Assembly: GCA_026225945.1 (NCBI GenBank)
Contig: JAMJFZ010000087.1
Span: forward strand, 62,001 to 126,000
DNA length: 64,000 nt
Direction: 5' to 3'
Origin: Cricetomys ansorgei
Lineage: Eukaryota > Chordata > Mammalia > Rodentia > Nesomyidae
Below, piece by piece: positions 50,149-60,149 of this stretch (the stretch's first letter is position 1; each line of letters begins with the position of its first letter). The position numbers and the translations under genes are program-made. A model generated the notes under the pieces. It was not told the DNA's origin, searched no databases, and saw only the letters and a program-made list of their open reading frames with translations.

Positions 50149-52400
50149 GCAGTGTTAAATAGTGTTGGTAGTAGAAAAAAATAATAAAAATCAAAATTCT
50201 TATCTATTTTAAAATTGGAGTGACTTGGTAGAGGTTCCATGGAGGCAGTTAGTAGATAATGGAAAGAAAAAAAAAACAAAGAGATAAAATTAAAGATGAA
50301 AATTAAAATTATGTTAATATGATACATTGTGGAATTTCAAGAAATTGTTTTATGCACTGTGGTTTGAGAGGATGTTTTATGTCTTGGGATTTCATGATGT
50401 CTGCAGGTATTTGATTTATTTGGGGGAAGTTTTATTGATAATGATCTTCATGTGATCAGTAGAATATCACATCAGTTCAAAATAAATAAAAAAAACACCT
50501 GAGTTCAAATTCTCAGGGAGACACCATTGAGAATTACATTGGCTATGACAATGGTCCCCTGCTGAGCTGTGGCGTATTCCACATATAAAAATGTCTCTTT
50601 GACTTCAAATCTGACCTTCCACAGCAAAGTACAACTACAAAAATATGTGATTAATACAATGAGTTATTTTATATTTGTCCTGTGTTTTTATTTCACAGAT
50701 CTATTTCTTAAAACATTTCCTATGAGAAGAAAACATGGTTATAACTAACTCTGATTGAAGAAGTTGGGTGGCTTTGAATTAGGAAATGAAAAATAAGTGT
50801 TTTGGTTACATAAGACACTAATTTGCATAGATAAAGCATTAATCAATAAAAGGTGTCTTTTTCTTGGAATAGTTTAGCCAAAAACATAATTTAATTTTTA
50901 ATTACCCTCTTCTCTCTCTGTTTCCATTCTGTCTGTAGTTTTTGTTCTTTGGTCTATCAATTTTCTATGGTGTCTGATAATTCCTTTTATATGTTAGTAT
51001 TGATAGTATATAGAGACAAGCTTTATTTGTACTTATTAAGCAGTCATGTAATTGTACTTTGATACACAGGCACACGTATATACACATACAAACATTAGAT
51101 AAAGACTATACAGTATTCTTTCACATATTTCCTAAACAGAGATTCACAACTGAATAATATACTCCTTTGAATCGAGTTAATAAAGAATAGCACTCACAGT
51201 TGTACATATGTGATCAGCATATATCCCTGAGTTGCTTGTAAGGATTTTGCAATATTTGTTGTTTAAGGTTGCTTTGAAGCTGTTGTCACATTACTGTGGA
51301 TGTTTATAACACACACATACATCCATTATATTCTGTATATTAAGGGTGCAGTTTTAAAGCTATGCAAATATGTTATGCTGTAAGTGATGACAATATTTGT
51401 AGATCAATATAGTACAAGGTTGATTATATAGTCTTATTAAGTACAGATTAAAATAATGGTTTGAATATAAAATAAGAGGGTAGTATGAGTACATAGTCTT
51501 AATCTTCATACATGTTATTTAATTTGTTTTCATGTCTGACAAAGGCTCAAAATCCTCAAATCAAAAAGAGTGTTCAGCAATTGATGCTATCAAGAGAATT
51601 GCATAGTCATTTTAGTTTAACTCAGTCATGTAAACAGAAATGTGCATACTTGAATAAAGGAATAGCCTAAGAAGTAGTATGGTATTTTATGATTTGTGTA
51701 AATAGTAGTCTTTTGAATTTACTAGAGTAAATGAATAAAATGAATAAATATATCAATGAATGGTCAAATACAATTGAATTTCATTATTTGTTTTGAGTCA
51801 TTTATTTTGAAGATATATCATTCAATGATATTACTTAATAAGATTCATAGTTGCAATGTGTAAATCATTTGTCTTTATATTTTTTGTGCATTCTAGACAC
51901 CATTTTATGTATACTCACTCCAACATAATTGTTGATTAAATGCAGTGTCCTAATTAGTTGAATCCTGGAATATTATGCTATCAAGTTACATACAAACTTG
52001 TATAGATGTAATACTATCATGTGATTTATTCCTTAGAAGTCTTTCAACATTTTCCCCAACTTTCAAAAAAATTCATTCACGCTTTTAAAACATAATGTAT
52101 TTTATACCACTTCACATAATTTAAAGTTTTATTTGCAATCTCCTGCATTACACAAATATCAAAACTAATTTTATTAGCATTGCTTCCATGGAATTAATTC
52201 ATAAATATTATTTTTGAATATCTTTTTGTCCAAATGTTCGTTCAACTTTCCCATCCATCTTGACCTCCACAATAAAAAGCTTTTCCTTGGCGTTTCAGGT
52301 GGGAGAATATCGAATTCTACCCTCAAACCTTTTAATGGCATAATGGCAATTTTCAGGCCCACAAGGGGTCCCTCCTCCAGAGTATTCAAAGGAAAAGGAG
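50149..52400. other. AT-rich anonymous DNA
   Basis: No gene or repeat family recognised. Sequence composition is uniformly AT-rich. Confidence 0.5.
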
Positions 52401-52960
52401 GGAATATTCCTACAGTCTTACGGAACTCTGTAAAGCCTTGTCCCTGCTACCAGAAACAGTGTATAAAGTGTCAGGCATTCCGACAGTACAAGTCATTGAA
52501 GACAGTACCAGTGTGTTCTGCTCGGGGCTGAACAGGATGGTGAGCACTGAAGGCCGAACCACTCCCCTACTGGAAGACAGGCACACATGTGCCAGGAGAA
52601 CTTTCAAAGCAGGAACTTGCTTTTATTAGTACAAGCTGCCTTTTTGTCGGGTGAGGGTAAATGCGACTCTAGCAGATGAGGAGAGATGACATAAGTTGTG
52701 AGGTAACGTGGAGTGAGGGGGGAAAGGCAGTAAGATATTTGCATGTAGCAGATACTAGTCAGACTCACCACCAGAATAGGCTATGATAAGTCATCATTAT
52801 GCAGAACTAGAGGCACCAAGACAGGTCTCTAATCTTGAGCTTAGTTTGAGTTTGGACCACAGGCCCCTCGCCAGGCCATGAGACCCAACATATAAACAAC
52901 CACAATTTTCTCAGTTGTTGATGCAGCTTTGCTAATGCCTTCTTCAGACTGCTATACCCC
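52260..52960 (-). mobile_element. possible endogenous retrovirus LTR (solo or fragment)
   Basis: This block is clearly less AT-rich than its flanks. Read on the minus strand it has an ATGCAAAT octamer (plus-strand ATTTGCAT at 52,738-52,745), then an AATAAAAGCAAGTTCCTGC polyadenylation-type signal (about 52,610-52,630), then a GT/CT-rich stretch resembling R-U5 sequence. Beyond this, overlapping frames of 65-105 codons lie on both strands (52,174-52,629); they match no retroviral protein that I can see. Definite TG...CA ends and target duplications were not found. It could instead be a non-LTR or processed segment. Confidence 0.4.
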
Positions 52961-53139
52961 CAGGATAACTAGCAAACAAAAATGCCTTTGAGTTCATTTT
53001 TAATTGATTGTATAATACAACTCATGGTACAATTTGAATTCACAGTGAGATTAAAATGAATTGAACTAATTTTTCATTTGGGAGAGGTTATCACTGAAAG
53101 ATAGCTTCTGTTTTATGGATAGGACCTTGTGTCTGCTTA

Positions 53140-53275
53140 TTCTGTCAGAACTGTGCCACCATTAGATTAGGTCCACTGCACTATTGTATCTCTTCTTCAG
53201 GTCACATGTTCTAATTCTTCCCAAACAATTCCACTAACAGGGGAAACAACATTCAAACAAATGCCTATGTAAGAG
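53140..53275. mobile_element. second fragment of the unnamed interspersed element seen at 21.4 kb
   Basis: CTAATTCTTCCCAAACAATT, CCACTAACAGGGGAA and ACATTCAAACAAATGCCTAT follow the order of the same common rodent repeat whose end is seen at 21,744-21,759. Confidence 0.5.
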
Positions 53276-54075
53276 AGATAGTTATGTTTTAAGTTTTTCT
53301 TACTATGCTTAAGTGATATATAAAAGAAAAATTCTCCTAATCTGTAAGTTCACTTTTCCAATGAGAGATCCTAAATATTGTTTTGTCCAGAATAAATAGC
53401 ATGTTACCAGCAACGTCCTGGTTGTCTTTGGTTGTAAAGACCAGACTATCTTTTTTCTGTTTGGGAGGGAAAATTTTGCCTCTCTGTTTTATTGTTGGAA
53501 AATATTTCTCTTTCCGTTTTTTTTTTTTGATAAGCGGATTTGTGTATTCTGATGTTTCTTCAAGTTTTGTTGTAAACATACCATACAGAAATGGATCAGG
53601 TTCAGTATGAATGATGTTGCCCACAGCATATTTTGTTTCTGACTGCTCATTAAGTGAACAGGATTTCTGGGATCTGTGTTACTTTGTTACATTTTTCTGT
53701 TTCTGTTGCTGCCAGCTGTTAGCCAGCACTGCTACCATGATGCATTCTTGGTAAGAATTTACCTCTGAGCTTTTTGTTCACTGATTTCAGGTTTACAAAG
53801 ATTTAAATGCCTTTTTGGTATAGATAAAATTAAATTGTTTTATACTGTTCTCCAATATTGAACAGCTAGTTTCTCTGTAATTGGATTATGGCTCTTATCA
53901 TCTGATACCCAACAAGATTTAATGTCTCTATGTTCCCTCTCAGTGGAGCTACCTGACAGTGTGAGAGAAAGAAGAGAGAAAAACAAAAGAACAAAATACT
54001 AGGTTTATGTGAACTTTCTGTCAAGAAGAGATTTGTAATTTTATTAAAATCTATAAAAATTAAAAATCTATAAAA
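53276..54075. other. anonymous DNA
   Basis: Overlapping frames at 53,337-53,624 on both strands have no motifs. A T-tract lies at 53,519-53,529. Confidence 0.45.
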
Positions 54076-54078
54076 TTA

Positions 54079-54215
54079 CCAGTAAGTGTTGGCACATGCC
54101 TTTAAATCCAGCATTCAAGAGACAGAGATAGGTGGATCTCTGTGAGTATGAAGCCAGCCTAATCTACAAATTGAGTTCCAGGATAAGCAGAGTTACAATA
54201 GAGAAAAGCTGTCTC
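54079..54215 (+). mobile_element. B1 SINE
   Basis: A nearly complete B1: CAGTAAGTGTTGGCACATGC head, TCTGTGAGTATGAAGCCAGC, GAGTTCCAGGATAAGCAGAG and a GCTGTCTC end with an A-rich tail to about 54,235. Confidence 0.92.
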
Positions 54216-54491
54216 CAAAAACAAAAACAAAAAAAATCTATAAAATCTGTGAAATAAGGTAACTTAAAACTCATACAAAGGCTGGTAGTTAAAAATCTGT
54301 GCATTGGTAATCTTATAGCAACTGTGTGGAATGGATGCCATTTTGGGATATAAGCAATATGTGACTTGCCACTATTGTCTTTCCCCCAACATAATAATTT
54401 TATAAGTACACAAGTTTCATACATTGTATCGTGATCACACACTTTCCCATATCTACTCTTGAACACCATGCTCTCAATATAAAGAAAATAA

Positions 54492-54492
<1 letters not shown>

Positions 54493-54529
<37 letters not shown>

Positions 54530-54536
54530 AAAAGAA
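54493..54536. repeat. (GAAA)n microsatellite
   Basis: About eleven GAAA units, nearly uninterrupted. Confidence 0.95.
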
Positions 54537-54724
54537 AATTTATTTAAGCCTGTATGGCAAGAGCAAGTTTTATGGAAATAAACTTGGCTTTTGCTGGTGG
54601 CTGGAAGCTGGTTTCATGAACAATTTTCTTGCTTACTTTGCACTCAGAAGACACTTTAAAGAAGACAAAGATCAATATGAAATTGGACCTCACTTCTCAA
54701 ACACACAAGGATCCAGACGTTGCC

Positions 54725-55030
54725 CAAGCCCCCAGCCACACTGAATACACCATGACATTCCAAAGTCACCCCGAAAACCCACATGCATCATGTCTTCCCC
54801 CAGATACTCTCTCATCCTGCAGGCTCCCAAATATCCTTAAGCCAACTGGAGTTCACACAGCTAACTGGATATCAAGAAAGTACTATATCATCTAGGCATT
54901 TGGACATCTTACAGGCACCTGGACTTCACAAAGGGAACCTGGTACAGCCCAGGTACGCAGCCAATCCCCAGGCATCATGGCATTCCACAGGTATCTGGAC
55001 ATCTCCACAAGCATCATGACAGATATCTAG
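54725..55030. repeat. diverged ~19-bp minisatellite, about 16 units
   Basis: Unit starts (AGGYAYC-like) fall at 54783, 54802, 54821, 54840, 54859, 54879, 54894, 54913, 54932, 54951, 54970, 54989 and 55009. That is 19 bp apart with three exceptions (20, 15 and 20). Less certain units extend to about 54,725. A typical unit is AGGCATTTGGACATCTTAC. Open frames of 78-88 codons cross it only because there are few stops in this less AT-rich sequence. Confidence 0.85.
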
Positions 55031-55174
55031 TTTTCTCTCTATGCATAAGTATATTTATTATTTTAATGTCATTGGAGCCATAGTTTCTTTCAAATATGTG
55101 TGAATCAACATGCATTTTTATCTATAATTTCATTTATATTTATATATATAATTTTCTCCTTTTCTAGACCATCA

Positions 55175-55640
55175 TGTGTTTCCTCTCCTTCCTCTGTATC
55201 AAATTTATGGATTCTTTTTCTTTAACTATTACTGTTATATATATACTTTGATAAATTGTAAATACAACAGTTGGAGTCTATTTATTGTTGCTTGTATATT
55301 TATGATTTTAGAGAGAATTATTTGCTATTGGATAATCAATGATGAGCTTGTTCCCGGGCAAGACCAATTTTCTCTCTCTCTCAGCAGTCATTAATTTGCT
55401 GTAGCTCTTCATGTATAGGCAAAGCATTGTGAGATTCCCCCATCCTTGGTGGCATGTTTTCATTAATCAGGTCTTGTTTATGAAACAATTGTTGGCAGTG
55501 TCTGGCACTGTAAACTCAACCACATGTCTGTGGCAGATCAGACCATAGTGCTTAAAGAAGAAATTGCTATTATGGATTTCTTACATTAGTCTAATATCTG
55601 ACAGTGTTTCATAGTATTTATCATTGAACACACAGATAAA
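55175..55640 (-). mobile_element. LINE-1-associated (Lx-like) 3' fragment
   Basis: In plus-strand reading it follows common rodent antisense LINE-1 3' text: AAATACAACAGTTGGAGTCT, TATTGTTGCTTGTATATTTA, TCTCTCTCAGCAGTCATTAA, GTGAGATTCCCCCATCCTTG and TCAGGTCTTGTTTATGAAAC. Strand is inferred from the similar orientation of known antisense copies. Confidence 0.65.
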
Positions 55641-56099
55641 TGTAGCTCTCGACCCACCTCAAAGAAACTTCTTTTAAAAGCAGAGACCTTCACAGAAAGC
55701 CACAATGTGTCAACATGCAGAGAATCACTGATCATGTGGTTTTGAGCCTCAACTGAAACATCTACAACACATCCTTTCACCTAAGGCTCAGAGAACATCA
55801 CAGAGAAGGGGGACTAAAGATTTTAAGAGCTCAGGGAGAAGAACTTATGCAGCTATACCGCGTTTCTATATATGACTCTCCCATACTATTAATTCTTGTT
55901 AAAAACTGCTAAGTAAAGCAATCAGTATTAAATATGATATGACTAAAATTATAAGCTCCTGATCTGGAGCTACAAGTTTGAAAAATGGCTCCACCATACT
56001 TTATTTTCTTTTACCTTTTGGAAGGCCTGCAAATATAGCTAGGTGGTAAGGAGCTTTCCTTCATGTGTGAAGTGAACTTGAAAGTGAGGCTTTTCAGTT

Positions 56100-56720
56100 G
56101 TCACAAAAAGTAAGGGTGAAGTTTGGGCCTGTGTCAGCTGCTCATGCTCCTGCACTCCAAGGTCCTGAGTCAAGTTGACCTGCCCTCAAGTACACGCCCA
56201 CCCCTGGATATTCCCTCAGAATCATATTTACCTCACCAAGGACATGCCCATCCATTCTCACTAGGATCCTTGTTTGCAGGCCTGGGGCAGAGGCAAGTAG
56301 GGAAGTGTTCTTTGTGGTGCACTGAGGGGCTGCAGTGAGTGGAGCAGCAGGGATGAGTTTTGCGCTCCTAGGAAAACCGGCCTCAGGCAGGTAGGATTCA
56401 ACGCATGTTCTGCGAAGGGAAGGAGGCGAAACTAGCCATGGGAATGAGCTGCTGTGGGCAGAGTGAGGGAGCAAGCACCCAGGGCCACTGGGGGCCACAG
56501 GGTTGCCATCTGTCTGGACACTGCCTTGATGTCGCCCAAATTCCCTGGTGTGAAAGGATGGAAGGGACCTAAGGCGGGACTACTGGTGACCATGGACCTG
56601 GGGGAGGATTCTTAGGGGGAGTGCAGGGCAAGGGGACTGGCAGAGTTGGGTTTGTCGTGGCCGTAGAGCTCAGTTCAGCATGAGGAAGATTTTGACAAAC
56701 CTTGAGAAGTTGTCCGGCCA
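56100..56720. promoter_or_regulatory. GC-rich, CpG-retaining patch; candidate promoter or first exon
   Basis: This is the only stretch of the window that is clearly GC-rich (more than half G+C by eye) and keeps about a dozen CpG dinucleotides in ~620 bp, against almost none elsewhere. It contains purine-rich G runs (GTGACCATGGACCTGGGGGA) and a possible donor site CAGGTAGGA at about 56,386. It ends next to a CA microsatellite. A 118-codon minus-strand frame (56,142-56,498) is probably a by-product of the GC content. It may be a weak CpG island with a non-coding first exon, or a GC-rich retrocopy fragment. No gene was recognised. Confidence 0.4.
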
Positions 56721-56743
56721 TTCCAACCTTAGAGTATTAGCTG

Positions 56744-56770
56744 CGTCACACACACAGACACACACACACT
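56744..56770. repeat. (CA)n microsatellite, interrupted
   Basis: A short CA run with one CAGA interruption, at the downstream edge of the GC-rich patch. Confidence 0.85.
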
Positions 56771-57216
56771 CTGTTATCGATTAGATAACACTCCAAATGC
56801 CCTTTAAATATTTTATTCCCTGATCCCATGGTATGATACTTTTCAGCATTATTTATAGAATTCTCTTACAGAAATAACCGTGGTAAGTTCAGCTGTTTTT
56901 GTACAGTTTGATTTGTTTTCACTTTTAGTGCCCTAATTCTTGGATGAGGTAATAGGACATCGTAGTGTATTTAACAAACATACAGCTTAGTTAAAATGCT
57001 AAGAGTTAGGAGCCATCCATATTCCAACTTAGTACACTACACAGTGTGTAGATCCAAGTCCTTCTGCATAAGGCATTTTTAATTAGGTTTTTTCAAAGTT
57101 AGACAGTATTCTTAGGAAAAGACTCTGTGGTTAAAATATGTTTAACTTTATTTTGGACCACGGAGATTTAAGTAATTATTTTGACAGTTATTGTGTCCTT
57201 TTGTTTCCATTCTTAG

Positions 57217-57309
57217 GAGCAGATAAGAACACTGGGTGAATGTTTTGTATAAACAGACATAGGGATTTGCAGCAGTCAGTGAAAAGAAAAATCAGTGGGA
57301 GCCAGAAAG
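57217..57309 (+). other. candidate exon, unknown gene
   Basis: The block is preceded by a good acceptor-like sequence (TTTGTTTCCATTCTTAG) and followed by an AG/GTAAAA donor-like sequence. Inside, an ATG opens a frame of 23 codons through to the donor (first residues M-F-C-I-N-R-H). Upstream in this frame is an immediate stop, which fits a start codon in a second exon behind the GC-rich patch 0.5-1 kb upstream. The flanking DNA from 56.8 to 58.3 kb has no recognised repeat apart from a B1 remnant. Splice-like signals occur often by chance, so this is a suggestion only. No continuation exon was identified. Confidence 0.25.
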
Positions 57310-57663
57310 GTAAAAATCAAATAATTTGGATAGATTAGAGGAAAAGAATAGGGAAATTATCCTCAATTCATACTTAAAACCCCTTTCTTTGAAATGAGAG
57401 GAGTTTAGATGATGCTAAAAAACCACAGTACAACTATGTGCTTTTAAATACTAAAAGTACTTATGCTTGGCATATAGTAAGCACACATTGCTTACTCATT
57501 GAATGTGTAAGTATATTTGAATGATATGAAATATTTTCATTTTTAATGGAACAAACTTTGTGCGAATGTCAGCACTTTGTGCCAGTCAGAGAGTTTCTGT
57601 ACTATCACAAAATCACCATCTGGTGGCCAGAATAAACTCTCTATTTAGCCAAAACAGTATGCT

Positions 57664-57718
57664 TGGCTTTCTGATTTCCTGCCTCTTCCTCCCAAGTCCT
57701 GTGATTATAGGCTTTTGA
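57664..57718 (-). mobile_element. B1 fragment
   Basis: CTGCCTCTTCCTCCCAAGTC followed by CTGTGATTATAGGCTTT matches the reverse complement of the B1 5' half. Only about 50 bp remain. Confidence 0.5.
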
Positions 57719-58486
57719 TAACATGCTTTGTTTGTATTTTGCTTAAAGTAGGGGTTAAGATTGATTCATACAGTATGGACCCTGAAAGTTGTGTGGCTTC
57801 AAAATTAGCAAGTCAAGTGAAGATTCTCATTTTCAGAATGAATACTTTAATTCCAGAAAGAATTTTACATCTTATTTTTGCTCATTGGGTTTCAAAAGTT
57901 AATCTGATGTAGGTTGGACATTTCCCCCACCCTGTTCAGCCCATTTTTTTCATTTTTTTATTGATTCAGATTCAACCTGTTTTGCGAAGCTGTTTTCTGT
58001 GCAGCTAAACAGAAACTTCTTAAAATTTTCTTTATATAGCCCTTTTAGTTTTATAGTAACAAAATGTAGAGAACATGATTAAATAAAGCATGAACCTGAT
58101 TAAGGACTGTTATTTCATTCTTAGGTATTTATTTTACCCTTAAACAGAAATCTATTGAAGCCTTTGCCTGTTCATTCTGAGAGGTGGTACACTCATTTTG
58201 TTATTTCTGGGGAGATCGTGTTGTGACATCTTCTCCTATTGAAGTTCATGTATGTGTAGATGGTAAAATATTCTGAAACAGAATTTGTTCTTGTCTCTCC
58301 ATATCACACATCATATTTTTAAATGGCTATATTTTGACCATATTTTATTGTTTTTATACATAAAAATAGGAGTTTTAAGTCTTTCAAAGAAGATATTTCA
58401 ATATTTAAAGTTTACACCCGAACTTAGTAACTTTAAAGTCACATCATTTTACTTTAGACCAATATATGATGAGAACAATTTCATAG

Positions 58487-58557
58487 TTGGAGTGGTGATA
58501 CAGCTTATCATCAGAAAGCTTGCCTAACATGTGCAAGTTCTAGGGTTCAACTTTAAA
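58487..58557 (+). mobile_element. ID SINE (tRNA-Ala/BC1-derived)
   Basis: GTTGGAGTGGTGATACAGCT, then AAGCTTGCCTAACATGTGCA, then a GGGTTCAAC B-box followed by an A-rich tail. This order is that of the rodent ID family. It is diverged and single. Confidence 0.8.
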
Positions 58558-60002
58558 CAAAATATATGATGAGACATTCACATGCATAAAAGAATATTTT
58601 ACTTACCTTAGTTAATGCCTTTCTTGCATGAATATTGGAATTAATGAATTAATTAGAAAGAAAATATTATGTAATTAAATATATTAATCAAAACATTCTG
58701 GAATAATGGCAGCATATAAATATAGAAGACTAGTAGCTATAATAAACATTCTACTACAGAAAGGAAGAGGGTGGGCTACGTAGGGAATGATTGCAATAAA
58801 GGAGAGTTATGTGTAATTAATTTAGTACTGGTTAATTCTATTATACTTGATATACTTAACCGTTGAGAGCTGAGGCTAAATTTATTGGATAGTGTTCATA
58901 TTTAGAAGTGATAAGTGAATAATCTCTTTACTGATAAGAAATGGAGAAACAAAGACATCTTTCTTTGATTTTCTGTATTACCATCAAAGCAATCTCTGGA
59001 AAACATTGCAGTCCTTTGTATTTTTTAATGATGCAAACTCCCCAGCTGTAAAATGAATCATTGAGATGTTAGAGGGTTTTCTTCACATAGTTATTAGTAG
59101 TATTAGTTATTAGTAATGTATAAGTTATTAGTAATAACATGTTCTGCTATGTTAAGCAAATTGGATCAGGTAAAGCAGGGAATGCAGCTACAACTTACCT
59201 CAGCCAAATAATAGCTCTGTTGTATAGGGAAAGAAAATCTTTCTGTGACACAGAGGGAGTATCATGAGGGAGCCCTATGGAGCAATATTCGGCGATAGGA
59301 GCCCCTGTCTAGTCATCTAACTTTATCTAAATCCACTCAGGTTATCAGTGTGTAGCAGATGTTTCAGCTACATCATTCTTCCATCCTTTTGGTATTTTAC
59401 AGAAATGAGTTTTGGATGTTTACCTTGGGTGTTCTGACTTACTGAAATACTATAGATTCACTTAGGCTTTCAAGAAAATAATTTTTCCCCTTTGGAGTCA
59501 GTTTTTTTTTCTTCTTGTATTTCTTCAATCTTAAGCCTTTTCTTTCTTCTATTTTTTATTTTTTCTTTGAATGTTCACATTCTCAAAGCATATTTAAAGA
59601 CAGGAGTAACTTCATTATCCAACTTCCTTTTTGTTGCTGTGGTATAGTTTTGTGGTGTCTTTATCCAAAAAAAGAGGTTTCTGTCTCTTTCCTTGACATA
59701 ACTTTGTAATTTTGCCATGTTGGAAGTCTTTGTAAAAGAATACAGGATGGCAAGTTAGATGCATACACTGTATTCTTACTTGTTGTTAATCACCAATAAT
59801 ATTTTTGTGTAATGCAGACCCTGAGAAAAAGTATGCTGAAACTGAGTTTCAGCACAGGCCTAATTATGATTTTTCATGATCCATTGTGGTGACCTTGGTA
59901 TCATAGATTTAAGCGGGATCAGGCACAGACACCAGGTGAGAGAAAGAATTTCTGGATCTCTGTGCCAATTTTAATTATATTGTAATTACATTTTCTATGT
60001 TT

Positions 60003-60060
60003 AGTACCAGAATTTGAACCTAGCATTTCCCATATGATAGGCCACTGGAACTCCATTGAA
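60003..60060 (-). mobile_element. possible tRNA-derived SINE remnant (ID/B4-like)
   Basis: In plus-strand reading, GTACCAGAATTTGAACCTAG followed by AGGCCACTGGAACTCCATTG resembles the reverse complement of an ID-type tRNA head, including a decayed B-box. Only weak similarity. Confidence 0.3.
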
Positions 60061-60149
60061 ATAACATTCAACCCAATTAACTTAAGTTTAATTTTAAACA
60101 TCTATATGTTGCTAGTGCTATTATAGGAGAAGCCACATTTAGAACATTT

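Larger units (their letters stand above)
57719..60125. other. AT-rich anonymous DNA
   Basis: Besides the ID element at 58.49 kb and a possible tRNA-like SINE remnant at 60.0 kb, no gene or repeat was recognised. A cluster of TAGTTATTAGTAAT-type words lies at 59,090-59,140. Confidence 0.45.

Noticed and set aside
54629..55019. 88- and 78-codon frames as exons
   Set aside because: They cover the 19-bp minisatellite. The 19-bp period changes frame every unit, so no peptide repeat results.
58487..58557. A tRNA gene
   Set aside because: The tRNA-like promoter boxes belong to an ID SINE with an A-rich tail; the cloverleaf is degraded.
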